Of a stretch of DNA of 64,000 nt, positions 16,563-24,460 are shown one piece after another; within the stretch, counting starts at the first letter, position 1; every line of letters begins with the position of its first letter. Source of the stretch: Streptomyces albidoflavus (GTDB lineage: Bacteria; Actinomycetota; Actinomycetes; Streptomycetales; Streptomycetaceae); NCBI RefSeq assembly GCF_000719955.1, contig NZ_JOII01000009.1:1-64000 (forward strand), read 5' to 3'. The notes under the pieces were generated by a model. The model made no database searches. It was given only the letters and a program-made list of their open reading frames with translations, and was not told where the DNA came from. Position numbers and translations under genes: made by a program.

Positions 16563-16653
16563 GAGCGCCAGCGTGGCCGGGGGCCGTGAGAGGCCACTGA
16601 GTGGAACCTATGATTCCGCTGAGAATCGCGGGGACAGCGCCCACGCGCCTCGC

Positions 16654-17559
16654 TCAGAACAACCCGCCCTGCCGATGCGCCGGCTCCAGCGCCCGCACCT
16701 CCACCCCGTCGGTGACCGCCCCCTCCCCCACCGCCTCCAACTGCCACCCGGCCATCAACCTCGTGTCGACCACCAGCACAGCCCCCCGGCTCCCCTCCCG
16801 CGCCAGATGCAGATCGGGCCCGGCCGCCCCCACCAACCGCCCGGCCACGACAGCCCCGTCCCGCAACCCGCCCACCAGCGCCCCGGCCCCGCCCCACTCG
16901 GCCTCCGCCAGCCGGAACACCACGCCGTGGTCCACCACCGCGAACTCCGCCCGCTCCAGCGCCTCCGGCCACCCGGCCAGCCCCACCGCCCGCCCGTGCC
17001 ACTCCGCCAGCTCCGCCGCCCGCACCCCGGCCGGCGGCAACTCCCCCCGCACCGCCCGCTTCCGCGCGTACGACACCCGGTCCGGCACCCCCAACGCCGA
17101 CCGCAACAACTCCTCCGCCCGCCGCGCCGCCATCAACGGCCCTCGCCCGAGCCAGGCGAACGCCACCGCCCCCTGCTCCAACAGCCGCGCCGCTCCCCGG
17201 TCCTCCCGCGTGATCCCGACCTTCACCATCCCCGGCCCGAACCACGCCAGATACACGGCATACGCCCGCGGATCATCCGCCATCGTGTCCGCCGCCACCG
17301 ACCGCGCCCGGTCCAGCCGCGCACACCCCTCACACTGCGCCCGCGTACTCCCGGCCCCCACCTCGGCCCGCTCCGGACAGACGGTCCGCCGCCCACCCCG
17401 CCACACCCCGAGACACCGCCGCACCCCCGCCACCCGAAACCCCAGCCCTTCCCCGACCCTCAGCGCACTCCCCCGCTCCCCACGCCCTTCGCCCCACCAC
17501 CCGAGCACAGGCAGGCCCTCCCGCCACCCCATCCCTGTGCACCACCACGCAGTCCCCAC
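16654..17559 (-). CDS. DUF2797 family protein
   Basis: The protein is up to 301 aa from GTG 17559, or 292 aa from ATG 17532. The N-terminal third carries cysteines in a zinc-like pattern (C49, then CPERAEVG and a CEGC pair). The conserved DUF2797 core follows (YAVYLAWFGPGMVKVGITRE, then AARLLEQGAVAFAWLGRGPL and AARRAEELL), which resembles a GIY-YIG nuclease-like strand pattern (VYLAWFG, VKVGIT), though catalysis is unproven. The GTG start lies 4 bases after the stop of the upstream small gene, suggesting translational coupling. Function is unknown. Confidence 0.82.
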   Translation of the reverse strand: MGTAWWCTGMGWREGLPVLGWWGEGRGERGSALRVGEGLGFRVAGVRRCLGVWRGGRRTVCPERAEVGAGSTRAQCEGCARLDRARSVAADTMADDPRAYAVYLAWFGPGMVKVGITREDRGAARLLEQGAVAFAWLGRGPLMAARRAEELLRSALGVPDRVSYARKRAVRGELPPAGVRAAELAEWHGRAVGLAGWPEALERAEFAVVDHGVVFRLAEAEWGGAGALVGGLRDGAVVAGRLVGAAGPDLHLAREGSRGAVLVVDTRLMAGWQLEAVGEGAVTDGVEVRALEPAHRQGGLF

Positions 17560-17563
17560 GCCG

Positions 17564-17755
17564 TCACCCCACCACGGGCTCGGCGGTCACCAGGTACCCG
17601 ACAAAGCCGACCCCGGGCCGCTCCACCGCCCACCCGGCACCCGCATGATCCTCGATATCGGCCTCGACCACCGGCCACTCGACGACAACCCCAGCCCGAA
17701 AGCACACCCCACAGCACTGCATCTGCCAGCCGTCGATCCGGATCGTCACAGTCAC
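17564..17755 (-). CDS. Small Cys-containing protein (63 aa) coupled to DUF2797
   Basis: The protein starts MTVTIRIDGWQMQCCGVCF and has the conserved-looking motif WQMQCCG-x-x-F-x-x-G-x-x-V-x-W, similar to short actinobacterial proteins I recall being grouped as DUF6578. Three Cys near residues 14-18 could bind metal. The GTG at 17755 has GGAG about 10 bases upstream. It ends 4 bases before the DUF2797 start. A bidirectional-looking terminator at 17790-17819 separates it from tRNA-Arg upstream. Function is unknown. Confidence 0.65.
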   Translation of the reverse strand: MTVTIRIDGWQMQCCGVCFRAGVVVEWPVVEADIEDHAGAGWAVERPGVGFVGYLVTAEPVVG

Positions 17756-17789
17756 CCGGCCATTCTCCGCCGCACCACTGACAACACGA

Positions 17790-17819
17790 GAGGCCCCCAG
17801 GATCTCTCCTGGGGGCCTC
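17790..17819 (-). terminator. Terminator after tRNA-Arg(ACG)
   Basis: GAGGCCCCCAGGA (17790-17802) pairs perfectly with TCCTGGGGGCCTC (17807-17819) around TCTC. It lies 10 bases past the tRNA 3' end on the minus strand. Confidence 0.9.
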
Positions 17820-17829
17820 TCGCCTGCTG

Positions 17830-17902
17830 TGCACTCGGCAGGATTCGAACCTGCAACCTTCTGATCCGTAGTCAGATGCTCTATCCGTTAAGCTACGAGT
17901 GC
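17830..17902 (-). tRNA. tRNA-Arg (anticodon ACG)
   Basis: This is a 73-nt tRNA read on the minus strand. The acceptor GCACTCG pairs with CGAGTGC with discriminator A. The anticodon stem TCTGA/TCAGA encloses CTACGGA, giving anticodon ACG. A34 of this tRNA is the expected substrate of TadA (2218-2724). CCA is not encoded. Confidence 0.97.
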
Positions 17903-18160
17903 TTGTGCTTCCCGGGTTTTTTTCGCCCCGGTCGGCGTTGCGTGGACAACATTACCCCACCTGCGGCGTGAGGCGAAATCCGATTAGCCCACCCCGCCTG
18001 ACCTGCGGAAACGTTCAGACGGGCTGAGGTGGGAAGTCGGGCCGGCCGTGGGGCCGAGGGGCGGTTTCGGGGTGTCGGCGGGGGTGAGCGCGGGGATTCC
18101 GCTTCTGGGCGGCGTCGGAAGGCAAGCCTCGCGGCGCGGCTCTTCTTCTTCCGGACACGA

Positions 18161-18193
18161 CGAAGCCCCGACCGCTGGGCGATCGGGGCTTCG
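18161..18193 (-). terminator. Terminator after tRNA-Ser(GCT)
   Basis: CGAAGCCCCGA (18161-18171) pairs with TCGGGGCTTCG (18183-18193). It starts seven bases past the tRNA on the minus strand, so the tRNA-Ser and the next tRNA-Arg are separate transcripts. Confidence 0.85.
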
Positions 18194-18199
18194 GTGAGG

Positions 18200-18290
18200 C
18201 GGAGGCGGAGGGATTTGAACCCTCGATGGGGGGTAAACCCCAAACCGCATTAGCAGTGCGGCGCCATAGACCGGACTAGGCGACGCCTCC
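18200..18290 (-). tRNA. tRNA-Ser (anticodon GCT)
   Basis: This is a 91-nt class II tRNA on the minus strand. The acceptor GGAGGCG pairs with CGCCTCC, discriminator G. The anticodon loop CTGCTAA gives GCT. There is a long variable arm (GGTTTGGGGTTTACCCC) and a T loop GGTTCAAATCC. Confidence 0.96.
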
Positions 18291-18494
18291 AGCACACCCT
18301 CGCGTGGCGAAGGTGCGTCCAGATGATGACACAGCCAGGTGGCCCGTCACCAATCGCCACCCAAGGTACTAGGCGTGATGCCCGCAGGGCAAAGCATTCT
18401 TGGCGCGGTGCGTAAGCGGAACGTCGGCGGCCGTGGGGCGTTAGGCAGGGCGCCGGAGTGCCCGGCGATCTGTACCGGACGACCTGGAGCCCCC

Positions 18495-18989
18495 TTGCTG
18501 CGCCGTACCGCCCTCGTTCTCGCCGCCTCGGCCGCCGCCCTGCTGGGTACCGTCCCGCCCGCCGCGCAGGCGCACTCCGGGCCCGGCGGCCCCGTACTGC
18601 CGTCGGTCGGGGTGCCGTCGGTCAAGGTGCCGGGGCTCGGTGCGGGGCCCGGCTTCGGTGCGGGGCAGGACCGGCTGACGGTGACCGTGCGGGACGCGGG
18701 GGCGGGGGACGGGACGTACGTCCTGCGGTGCCGGCCCGCCGGGGGAGACCACCCGGACGTGAAGGGAGCGTGCGGGCGGCTGGCGGAGCTGGCGGCCCAG
18801 GGCCAGGACCCGTTCGCGCCGGTGCCGAGGGACGCCATGTGCACCATGCAGTACGGCGGGGACGCGACGGCGCGCGTCGAAGGGAGCTGGCGGGGGCGGG
18901 CCGTGGACGCCTCGTTCGCGCGTACGGACGGCTGCCGGATCGCGCGGTGGGACCGGCTCGTTCCCGTCCTGCCTTCGACCGGATCATGA
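18495..18989 (+). CDS. Subtilisin inhibitor (SSI family), secreted
   Basis: The 164-aa precursor has a signal peptide (LLRRTALVLAASAAALLGTV, cleavage near AQA at 26). The SSI fold contains four cysteines in the expected pairs (VLRC...GAC and AMC...DGC). The reactive-site loop CTMQY aligns with CPMVY of SSI, so P1 is Met and P1' is Gln, fitting inhibition of subtilisin-like proteases. The start is the TTG at 18495 with GGAG 5 bases before it; earlier in-frame starts would bury the signal peptide inside a longer protein. The inserted Gly/Pro/Val segment after the signal (GVPSVKVPGLGAGPGFGAG) is longer than in classic SSI. It is a lone gene. Confidence 0.88.
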   Translation: MLRRTALVLAASAAALLGTVPPAAQAHSGPGGPVLPSVGVPSVKVPGLGAGPGFGAGQDRLTVTVRDAGAGDGTYVLRCRPAGGDHPDVKGACGRLAELAAQGQDPFAPVPRDAMCTMQYGGDATARVEGSWRGRAVDASFARTDGCRIARWDRLVPVLPSTGS

Positions 18990-19154
18990 CGCGACCCGCG
19001 CACAAGGCACACACCTCCTCCGTGCGACCTCCCTCTCATCCGGCACCCGGGGACCGGTCTGCCCGTAGACTCCCTCCCGTGACAGGCTGCGGACCCGGGG
19101 GCAGGATGACCCGAGAGGTCGGCAAACCGCAGTGATCAGGGAGGAACCGTCGTC

Positions 19155-22100
19155 GTGAGCAGCAGGCCATCACGAGGCGCTGCTCGCCTCGCAGCAATAC
19201 TCGACGCGCTTCCCGACGCCCTGGTGCTCGTCAACTGCAACGGCACGGTCGTCAACGCCAACACCATCGCCCTGGAGCGCCTGGAGGCGCCCGGTACGGC
19301 GCTGGTGGGGCGCGGACTGCTCGATCTGCTCCCGGAGTTCGACTCGCGGCTGATCCCCGGATCGATGCGCCGTCCGGACACCATCGACGAGCAGGGCCGC
19401 ACCAGGCCGACGCGGATGACGGCCCGGCGGACCGACGGTTCCGAGTTCCCCGTCGAGGTGACCAGCGCCAGCCTCGCCGAGGGGCGCGAGTCCGGCTGGG
19501 GTGCCCCCTCGCAGTTCGGCACCGGGGCGGCGGACCAGCGGTACACCGGCGACGAACTGCTGATGATCGTGGTCCGGGACCTCTCCGGGACCGTCGACAC
19601 CGAGGCGGAGCTGGCCCGTTCGCAGCGGCAGACCGAGATGATCCTGCGCGCGGCGGCCGAGGGCGTCGTCGGCACCGACACCGACGGGCGCGTCGTCCTG
19701 GTCAACCCGGCGGCGGCGCAGATCCTCGGCTTCCGCGCCGGGGACCTGGGCGGCCGGGAGTTCCACACGCTGGTCCTGCACTCGCGGGCCGACGGCGAAC
19801 CCTTCCCGTACGCCGAATCGCCGCTCGCCGACACGTTGCGCTCCGGGCGCAAGCACCGGGTGCGGGGGCAGGTGCTGTGGGCCAAGGACGGCTCGCCGGT
19901 GCCGGTCGACCTCACCACCGCGCCCGTGCGCGACGGGGACCAGCTGGTGGGCGCCGTCGTCACCTTCACCGACCGGCGCGCCCACGAGGCGCTCGTCGCC
20001 GAGCACGCCGAGGAGCAGGCCGCCGCCGAGAAGCGCTACGAGGAGCTGGCCGAGCGCGAACAACGGCGGTACGAGGAGCTGGAGACCTCCTCGGCCGAGA
20101 AGTACGAGACGCTCGACCGCACCTCACGCGAGCGGTACGAGGAGCTGGAACGCACCTCCACCGCGAAGTACCAGGAGCTGGAGCGCACCTCCCGCGAGCG
20201 GTACGAGACGCTGGAGCGCGAGTCCGCCGAGCGGTACGAGGCGCTGGCGGAGCGGGAGAAGGAGCGGTACGCGGCTCTCGGCGAGCGGGAGAAGGACCGC
20301 TACGAGGCGCTCGCCGCCCGCCACGACCAGCTGGTCGCGGTGCTCTCCGAGTCGCTGCGCGGTCCCCTCGACCACCTGCGGAGCGAACTGGGTTCGCTCG
20401 CCGCCGACCCGGCGGGCCAGCTCTGGCCCGAGGCCAACCAGATCCTGCACCACCTCTCCGCCGGCTACGCGCGGATGACGACCCTCGTCGACAACGTCCT
20501 CGGCTACCAGCGGCTCGACGCCGGTCAGGACAGCCTGGACCGCAAGAAGGTGCTGCTCGACGAGGTCATCGCGGCCGGTGTCGAGGGCGCCGTCGAGCTG
20601 ATCGGCCCGGGCCGCGCCCAGTTCGCCGTGCACGCCCCGTCCATCGAGGCGGAGATCGACCCGCACCGCTTCGCCACGGCGCTGGCCCACCTCATCGCCG
20701 ACGTGGCCGGCATCGACGCCACCGGCAACGCCCGGCAGACCCCGCAGGCCATGGCCGGCGGGTACATCGACTCCACGGTCGTCGTCGCGGCGGCCCTGCG
20801 CGGCAACGCGGTACGCATCGAGGTGCGCGGCCCGTTCGCGGGCGGCGACCCGGTGCACGAGCCGCTGGTACGCGGCATCGTCCGGGCCCACGGCGGCGTC
20901 CTGCAGACCCACGCCATGGCCGGCATGAGCGGCAGCGCCTACGTCCTGGACATCCCGCTCGGCGAGGGCGCCGGGGCGGTCCAGGCGCCGCCGCAGGCCG
21001 AACTGCCCGCCGGCGGGACAACCGCGCAGGCACCCGAGGGCGCCGGCCCGGACACCGAGTCCGACCGGCCGCACGGGCGGCGGCGCCGGCGTGCCGCACC
21101 ACGCTCCTCCGTCGACTCCTTCCTGGGCACCTCCGCCGACGGCACCCCGGCCGCGCCTGAACCCGCCCCCGCGGCCGCCCCCACCGGGCGCCGTCGTGGC
21201 CGCCGGGCGGCCGACGAGACGCCGGTCGAGGCCGTACTGGCCGGGCAGGACGGCGGGGAGACCCCGGCCGCCGGCAGCGCGGTCGCCCTGCCCGCACCCA
21301 CCGGCGCCGCCGAGGGCGGGACCGGGCGCAGGCGCCGGCGCGCCGCCGCGCCCCAGGACGGGAACGCCCCGACCTCCGAGGGCGCGGTGACCACCGCGGC
21401 GGAGCACGCCGCCGGCACCGCGGCCTCCGCCAGCGCCCTGGGCGGAACGGTGCCTCCGCAGGGGGTGCCCCCGGCCGGGCTCCGCGCCGCGCAGCCCGCG
21501 CTGCCGCCCGCCGGTTCGACCGGTCCGGGCGCGGCCGTCGTCATCGCCCCGGGGGTCCGCCCCGGACTCAGCGCCGCCGTGCCGCGCCCGGCCCAGGCCC
21601 CCGACGACCAGCAGGGCCGCGCCGCCCAGCGCCCCGCGCCCTCCGCCATGCCCGCGCTGCCACCGGCCGGAGCCCCCGCTCCCGCCCGGCCGACACCGCC
21701 CGGCATGCCCGACACCCCGGCGGCACCCGCCGCACCGGCCCCCGCGGTGGGCACCCCGGGCGAGACGGTCCAGGCCCTGCCCTCCGGGCAGCCGCATGCC
21801 GCGCCCGCTCCCGGCCAGGTGGCCCCCGCCCCCGTGCCCCCGCAGTTCGGGCAGCCGGCCGGCCCGACCGCCGCCTCCACCGGCACCGCGGTCCCCGCGC
21901 AGCCGGGCGTCCAGAACCCGGCCACGGCTCCCGCCCCGGCTCCGGGCCCGGCTCCCGTCCCGCCGGTCACGGCCGCCCCCGGTGTGCCGGTACCGCCCGC
22001 CCCGGCGGCCCCCGGCACCGCCGCGAGCCCCGCGACTCCGCCGCCCGCCGCCGGTGTTCCGGCCGCGCCCACCGAGGCGCAGGTCCCGGCGGCGAACCCC

Positions 22101-24395
22101 GCCGGCCCGCAGGCTCCGGTCCCGCCCGGCTTCCCGGCGGGTACGGCCCAGCCGGTCCAGCCCGGGCAGCCCGCGCCCCAGCCCCCCGCTGCCGGCCCGT
22201 TGACGCCGCCGTTCGCCGTCGGCCAGGCGCTCCAGGCTCCCGTGTCGGGCTCGCCGGTGCCGCCGGCGGAGCCCGCGACGGAGCAGGCGGCGCCGGCTCC
22301 CGGTGCTGCCCCCGCTCCGGACCCGACGGCCGTGCGCCCGCAGCACCCGCTCGCCCCGCCGCAGCTCCCCGCCGCGTCGCAGGGCGGCCCCGCCTCTTCC
22401 ATGCCGCTCCCGCCCGCGACCGGCACGCCCACGGCCCCCGGGGCCCCGGGCACCCCGCCCGCACCCGTGGGGCAGCAGACCCCGCCCGCCGGGCTCCCGG
22501 CCCAGCAGCCCGTGGCACAGCCGGGCGTGCCCGGTCAGCAGCCTGCCGGTTCGCCGGTCCAGGTTCCGCCCGGCGCCGCCTACCCGGCCGCTCCCGTGGC
22601 TCAGCAGCCGCAGCCCGCGCAGGCGTTGCCCGGGCAGCAGGGTGCGGGGCCCCGGCGGGCTCGGCGTGCCCTCGCCGACGGGCCCGGGCAGGTGCCGGGC
22701 GAGGTGGCGGAGACCGGGCCCGGCCTGGCCCTCCCCTCGGCGGAGGACGCTCACGGGCCGGCCGGTCACCCCGCGCTCGACCACACCCCGCCGCAGGCAC
22801 ATCCGCTGCCGACCGCCTCGGCTCCGCTGCCGGAGGCGACGCCGGCCGGGGGGACGCCCGTCTCCCCGCCCGCCGCCGACGGCTGGGCGGTGCCCACGGC
22901 GGCGACGGGTTCCGTCCCCCTGCCCGAGGCGGCTCCCCCCGTCGAGGGGCAGGAGCCGGCCGCCGGGCCGCAGACGGGAAACGTGCCCGGACTCCAGGCA
23001 GGGCCTGAGGCGGTTTCACGTGAAACATCACCCGTCGCCCCCACGGGCGGCGAGGCGCCCGTTTCACGTGAAACATCCGACGAGGCTCCGGTCGCCCCTG
23101 TTTCACGTGAAACATCGGCTGAGGACCCGGCTGAGCCTGTTTCACGTGAAACATCCGCCGCCACCCCGGCTCCGGCACCGCAGCCGCAGCGCGTGGCCCA
23201 GCCGCTCCCGGCCGAGTCCGCCGAGCAGCAGGCCGCCTCCGCGCAGAGCCGGGCGTTCAGCGTGCGCACCCTCGGCCAGGGAGTGCCCTTCGCGGCCCCC
23301 GGCCGGCCGGCCGAGCCGCAGCGCCGTCCGCTGAACAACCCGGCCCAGCCGCCGCAGAACCCGCCGCCCCCGGCCCCGGCCACGGCCGGCCGCCGGCGGA
23401 AGCTGGGGACGCCCCCGGCGGCGGAGGAGGCCGCGACGCCTCCCGCACCGCAGCAGGCCGCTCCGCAGGCGCCGCCGCAGCAGGCAACTCCGGCGGCCAG
23501 CGCACCCGTACCGGCGCCCGCGCCCGAGGCCGACGGCTATCCCGCTCAGGGCCGGTCGTACGCGATAGGCGCGCCCGACGAGGGGGCCGAGGGGCCGGAG
23601 CCGCTGGACGGGCCCAACGGCGCCGTCGAGGTGGCCAACCAGCCGCAGCCTCAGCCGCAGGACGCCGAGCTGCCGCCCGAGCCGCTGGACAACCCCCGGC
23701 GTCTGCTCGTCTGGCCGGCACCCGACGTCTCCACCCAGCAGGCGCTCAGCGACCGTGGATACCGTCCGGTGATCGTGCACTCCCGGGAGGAGGTGGACGC
23801 GCAGATCGCCGCCTTCCCGGCCGCGCTCTTCGTCGACCCGCTGACCGGGCCGATCACCCGGACCGCTCTCCAGTCGCTGCGCCAGGCCGCGGTGGCCGCC
23901 GAGGTCCCGGTCCTGGTGACCGCGGGGCTGGGGCAGGCGACGCGGGAGGCGGCGTACGGGGCCGATCCGGCGGTGCTCCTCAAGGCGCTGGCCGCCCGCG
24001 ACAGTGAGCAGCACCCCTCGCGGGTCCTGCTCATCGAGGAGCGCGAGGAGATCGCGCTGGCGCTTACGGCGGCGCTGGAGCGCCGGGGCATGCAGGTCGC
24101 CCGGGCCACCACCGACACCGACGCGGTCAACCTGGCCACCCAGATGCACCCCAACCTCGTGGTGATGGACCTGATGCAGGTCCGCCGCCGCCGGGCCGGG
24201 GTGGTGGACTGGCTGCGGGCCAACGGGCGGCTCAACCACACCCCGCTGGTCGTCTACACGGCCGCCGGTATCGACCCGTCGGAGCTGCCGCGGCTCGCCT
24301 CCGGGGAGACCGTCCTCTTCCTGGCCGAGCGGTCGACCACCGACGACGTCCAGGCCCGGATCGTCGACCTGCTGGCGAAGATAGGCACCAACTGA
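19155..24395 (+). CDS. Giant PAS / coiled-coil / pseudo-histidine-kinase protein with Pro-rich linker and receiver-like C-terminus
   Basis: The protein is 1,746 aa. Residues ~10-130 and ~150-280 are PAS domains. Residues ~282-388 are a charged coiled coil built on RYEELERTS-like 10-residue repeats. Residues ~389-610 look like a histidine-kinase core, but the H-box reads SESLRGPLDHL (no His) and the ATP lid is eroded, so it is probably inactive. Residues ~620-1500 are a Pro/Ala/Gln linker. It contains four VSRET peptides (from 1287, 1303, 1316, 1329) encoded by parS sites. The C-terminus holds two receiver-like domains (~1512-1615 and ~1621-1746; the second has LVVMDLMQ). GTG 19155 follows AGGGAGG. 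A possible promoter element TAGACT lies at 19066-19071. It may be a scaffold; the role is unknown. Confidence 0.88.
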   Translation: MSSRPSRGAARLAAILDALPDALVLVNCNGTVVNANTIALERLEAPGTALVGRGLLDLLPEFDSRLIPGSMRRPDTIDEQGRTRPTRMTARRTDGSEFPVEVTSASLAEGRESGWGAPSQFGTGAADQRYTGDELLMIVVRDLSGTVDTEAELARSQRQTEMILRAAAEGVVGTDTDGRVVLVNPAAAQILGFRAGDLGGREFHTLVLHSRADGEPFPYAESPLADTLRSGRKHRVRGQVLWAKDGSPVPVDLTTAPVRDGDQLVGAVVTFTDRRAHEALVAEHAEEQAAAEKRYEELAEREQRRYEELETSSAEKYETLDRTSRERYEELERTSTAKYQELERTSRERYETLERESAERYEALAEREKERYAALGEREKDRYEALAARHDQLVAVLSESLRGPLDHLRSELGSLAADPAGQLWPEANQILHHLSAGYARMTTLVDNVLGYQRLDAGQDSLDRKKVLLDEVIAAGVEGAVELIGPGRAQFAVHAPSIEAEIDPHRFATALAHLIADVAGIDATGNARQTPQAMAGGYIDSTVVVAAALRGNAVRIEVRGPFAGGDPVHEPLVRGIVRAHGGVLQTHAMAGMSGSAYVLDIPLGEGAGAVQAPPQAELPAGGTTAQAPEGAGPDTESDRPHGRRRRRAAPRSSVDSFLGTSADGTPAAPEPAPAAAPTGRRRGRRAADETPVEAVLAGQDGGETPAAGSAVALPAPTGAAEGGTGRRRRRAAAPQDGNAPTSEGAVTTAAEHAAGTAASASALGGTVPPQGVPPAGLRAAQPALPPAGSTGPGAAVVIAPGVRPGLSAAVPRPAQAPDDQQGRAAQRPAPSAMPALPPAGAPAPARPTPPGMPDTPAAPAAPAPAVGTPGETVQALPSGQPHAAPAPGQVAPAPVPPQFGQPAGPTAASTGTAVPAQPGVQNPATAPAPAPGPAPVPPVTAAPGVPVPPAPAAPGTAASPATPPPAAGVPAAPTEAQVPAANPAGPQAPVPPGFPAGTAQPVQPGQPAPQPPAAGPLTPPFAVGQALQAPVSGSPVPPAEPATEQAAPAPGAAPAPDPTAVRPQHPLAPPQLPAASQGGPASSMPLPPATGTPTAPGAPGTPPAPVGQQTPPAGLPAQQPVAQPGVPGQQPAGSPVQVPPGAAYPAAPVAQQPQPAQALPGQQGAGPRRARRALADGPGQVPGEVAETGPGLALPSAEDAHGPAGHPALDHTPPQAHPLPTASAPLPEATPAGGTPVSPPAADGWAVPTAATGSVPLPEAAPPVEGQEPAAGPQTGNVPGLQAGPEAVSRETSPVAPTGGEAPVSRETSDEAPVAPVSRETSAEDPAEPVSRETSAATPAPAPQPQRVAQPLPAESAEQQAASAQSRAFSVRTLGQGVPFAAPGRPAEPQRRPLNNPAQPPQNPPPPAPATAGRRRKLGTPPAAEEAATPPAPQQAAPQAPPQQATPAASAPVPAPAPEADGYPAQGRSYAIGAPDEGAEGPEPLDGPNGAVEVANQPQPQPQDAELPPEPLDNPRRLLVWPAPDVSTQQALSDRGYRPVIVHSREEVDAQIAAFPAALFVDPLTGPITRTALQSLRQAAVAAEVPVLVTAGLGQATREAAYGADPAVLLKALAARDSEQHPSRVLLIEEREEIALALTAALERRGMQVARATTDTDAVNLATQMHPNLVVMDLMQVRRRRAGVVDWLRANGRLNHTPLVVYTAAGIDPSELPRLASGETVLFLAERSTTDDVQARIVDLLAKIGTN
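23012..23153. other. Cluster of four parS sites inside the PAS-protein gene
   Basis: Exact GTTTCACGTGAAAC cores lie at 23013-23026, 23061-23074, 23100-23113 and 23139-23152; the last two have the full 16-bp TGTTTCACGTGAAACA. Spacings are 48, 39 and 39 bp, all multiples of three. Each is read as VSRET in a disordered linker. ParB binding to this sequence is established for Streptomyces, where sites cluster around oriC. Confidence 0.93.
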
Positions 24396-24406
24396 GCCGG
24401 GAGCCG

Positions 24407-24450
24407 ACGTGAGAAGGGGCGGTGTCCACGGACACCGCCCCTTCTCACGT
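24407..24450. terminator. Strong bidirectional terminator
   Basis: Arms of 21 bp (24407-24427 and 24430-24450) are perfect reverse complements separated by two bases. The element lies in the 65-base gap between two convergent genes and should stop both. Confidence 0.92.
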
Positions 24451-24460
24451 ACCGGGCCGG

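Noticed and set aside
17941-17949. CGTGGACAA near tRNA-Arg as a DnaA box
   Set aside because: It is a single copy with one mismatch and lies in a tRNA promoter region, so it was not counted with the clusters.
23012-23153. VSRETS as a functional protein repeat
   Set aside because: The peptide is fully explained by the DNA motif parS. Spacer sequences between copies are unrelated, so selection is on DNA rather than protein.
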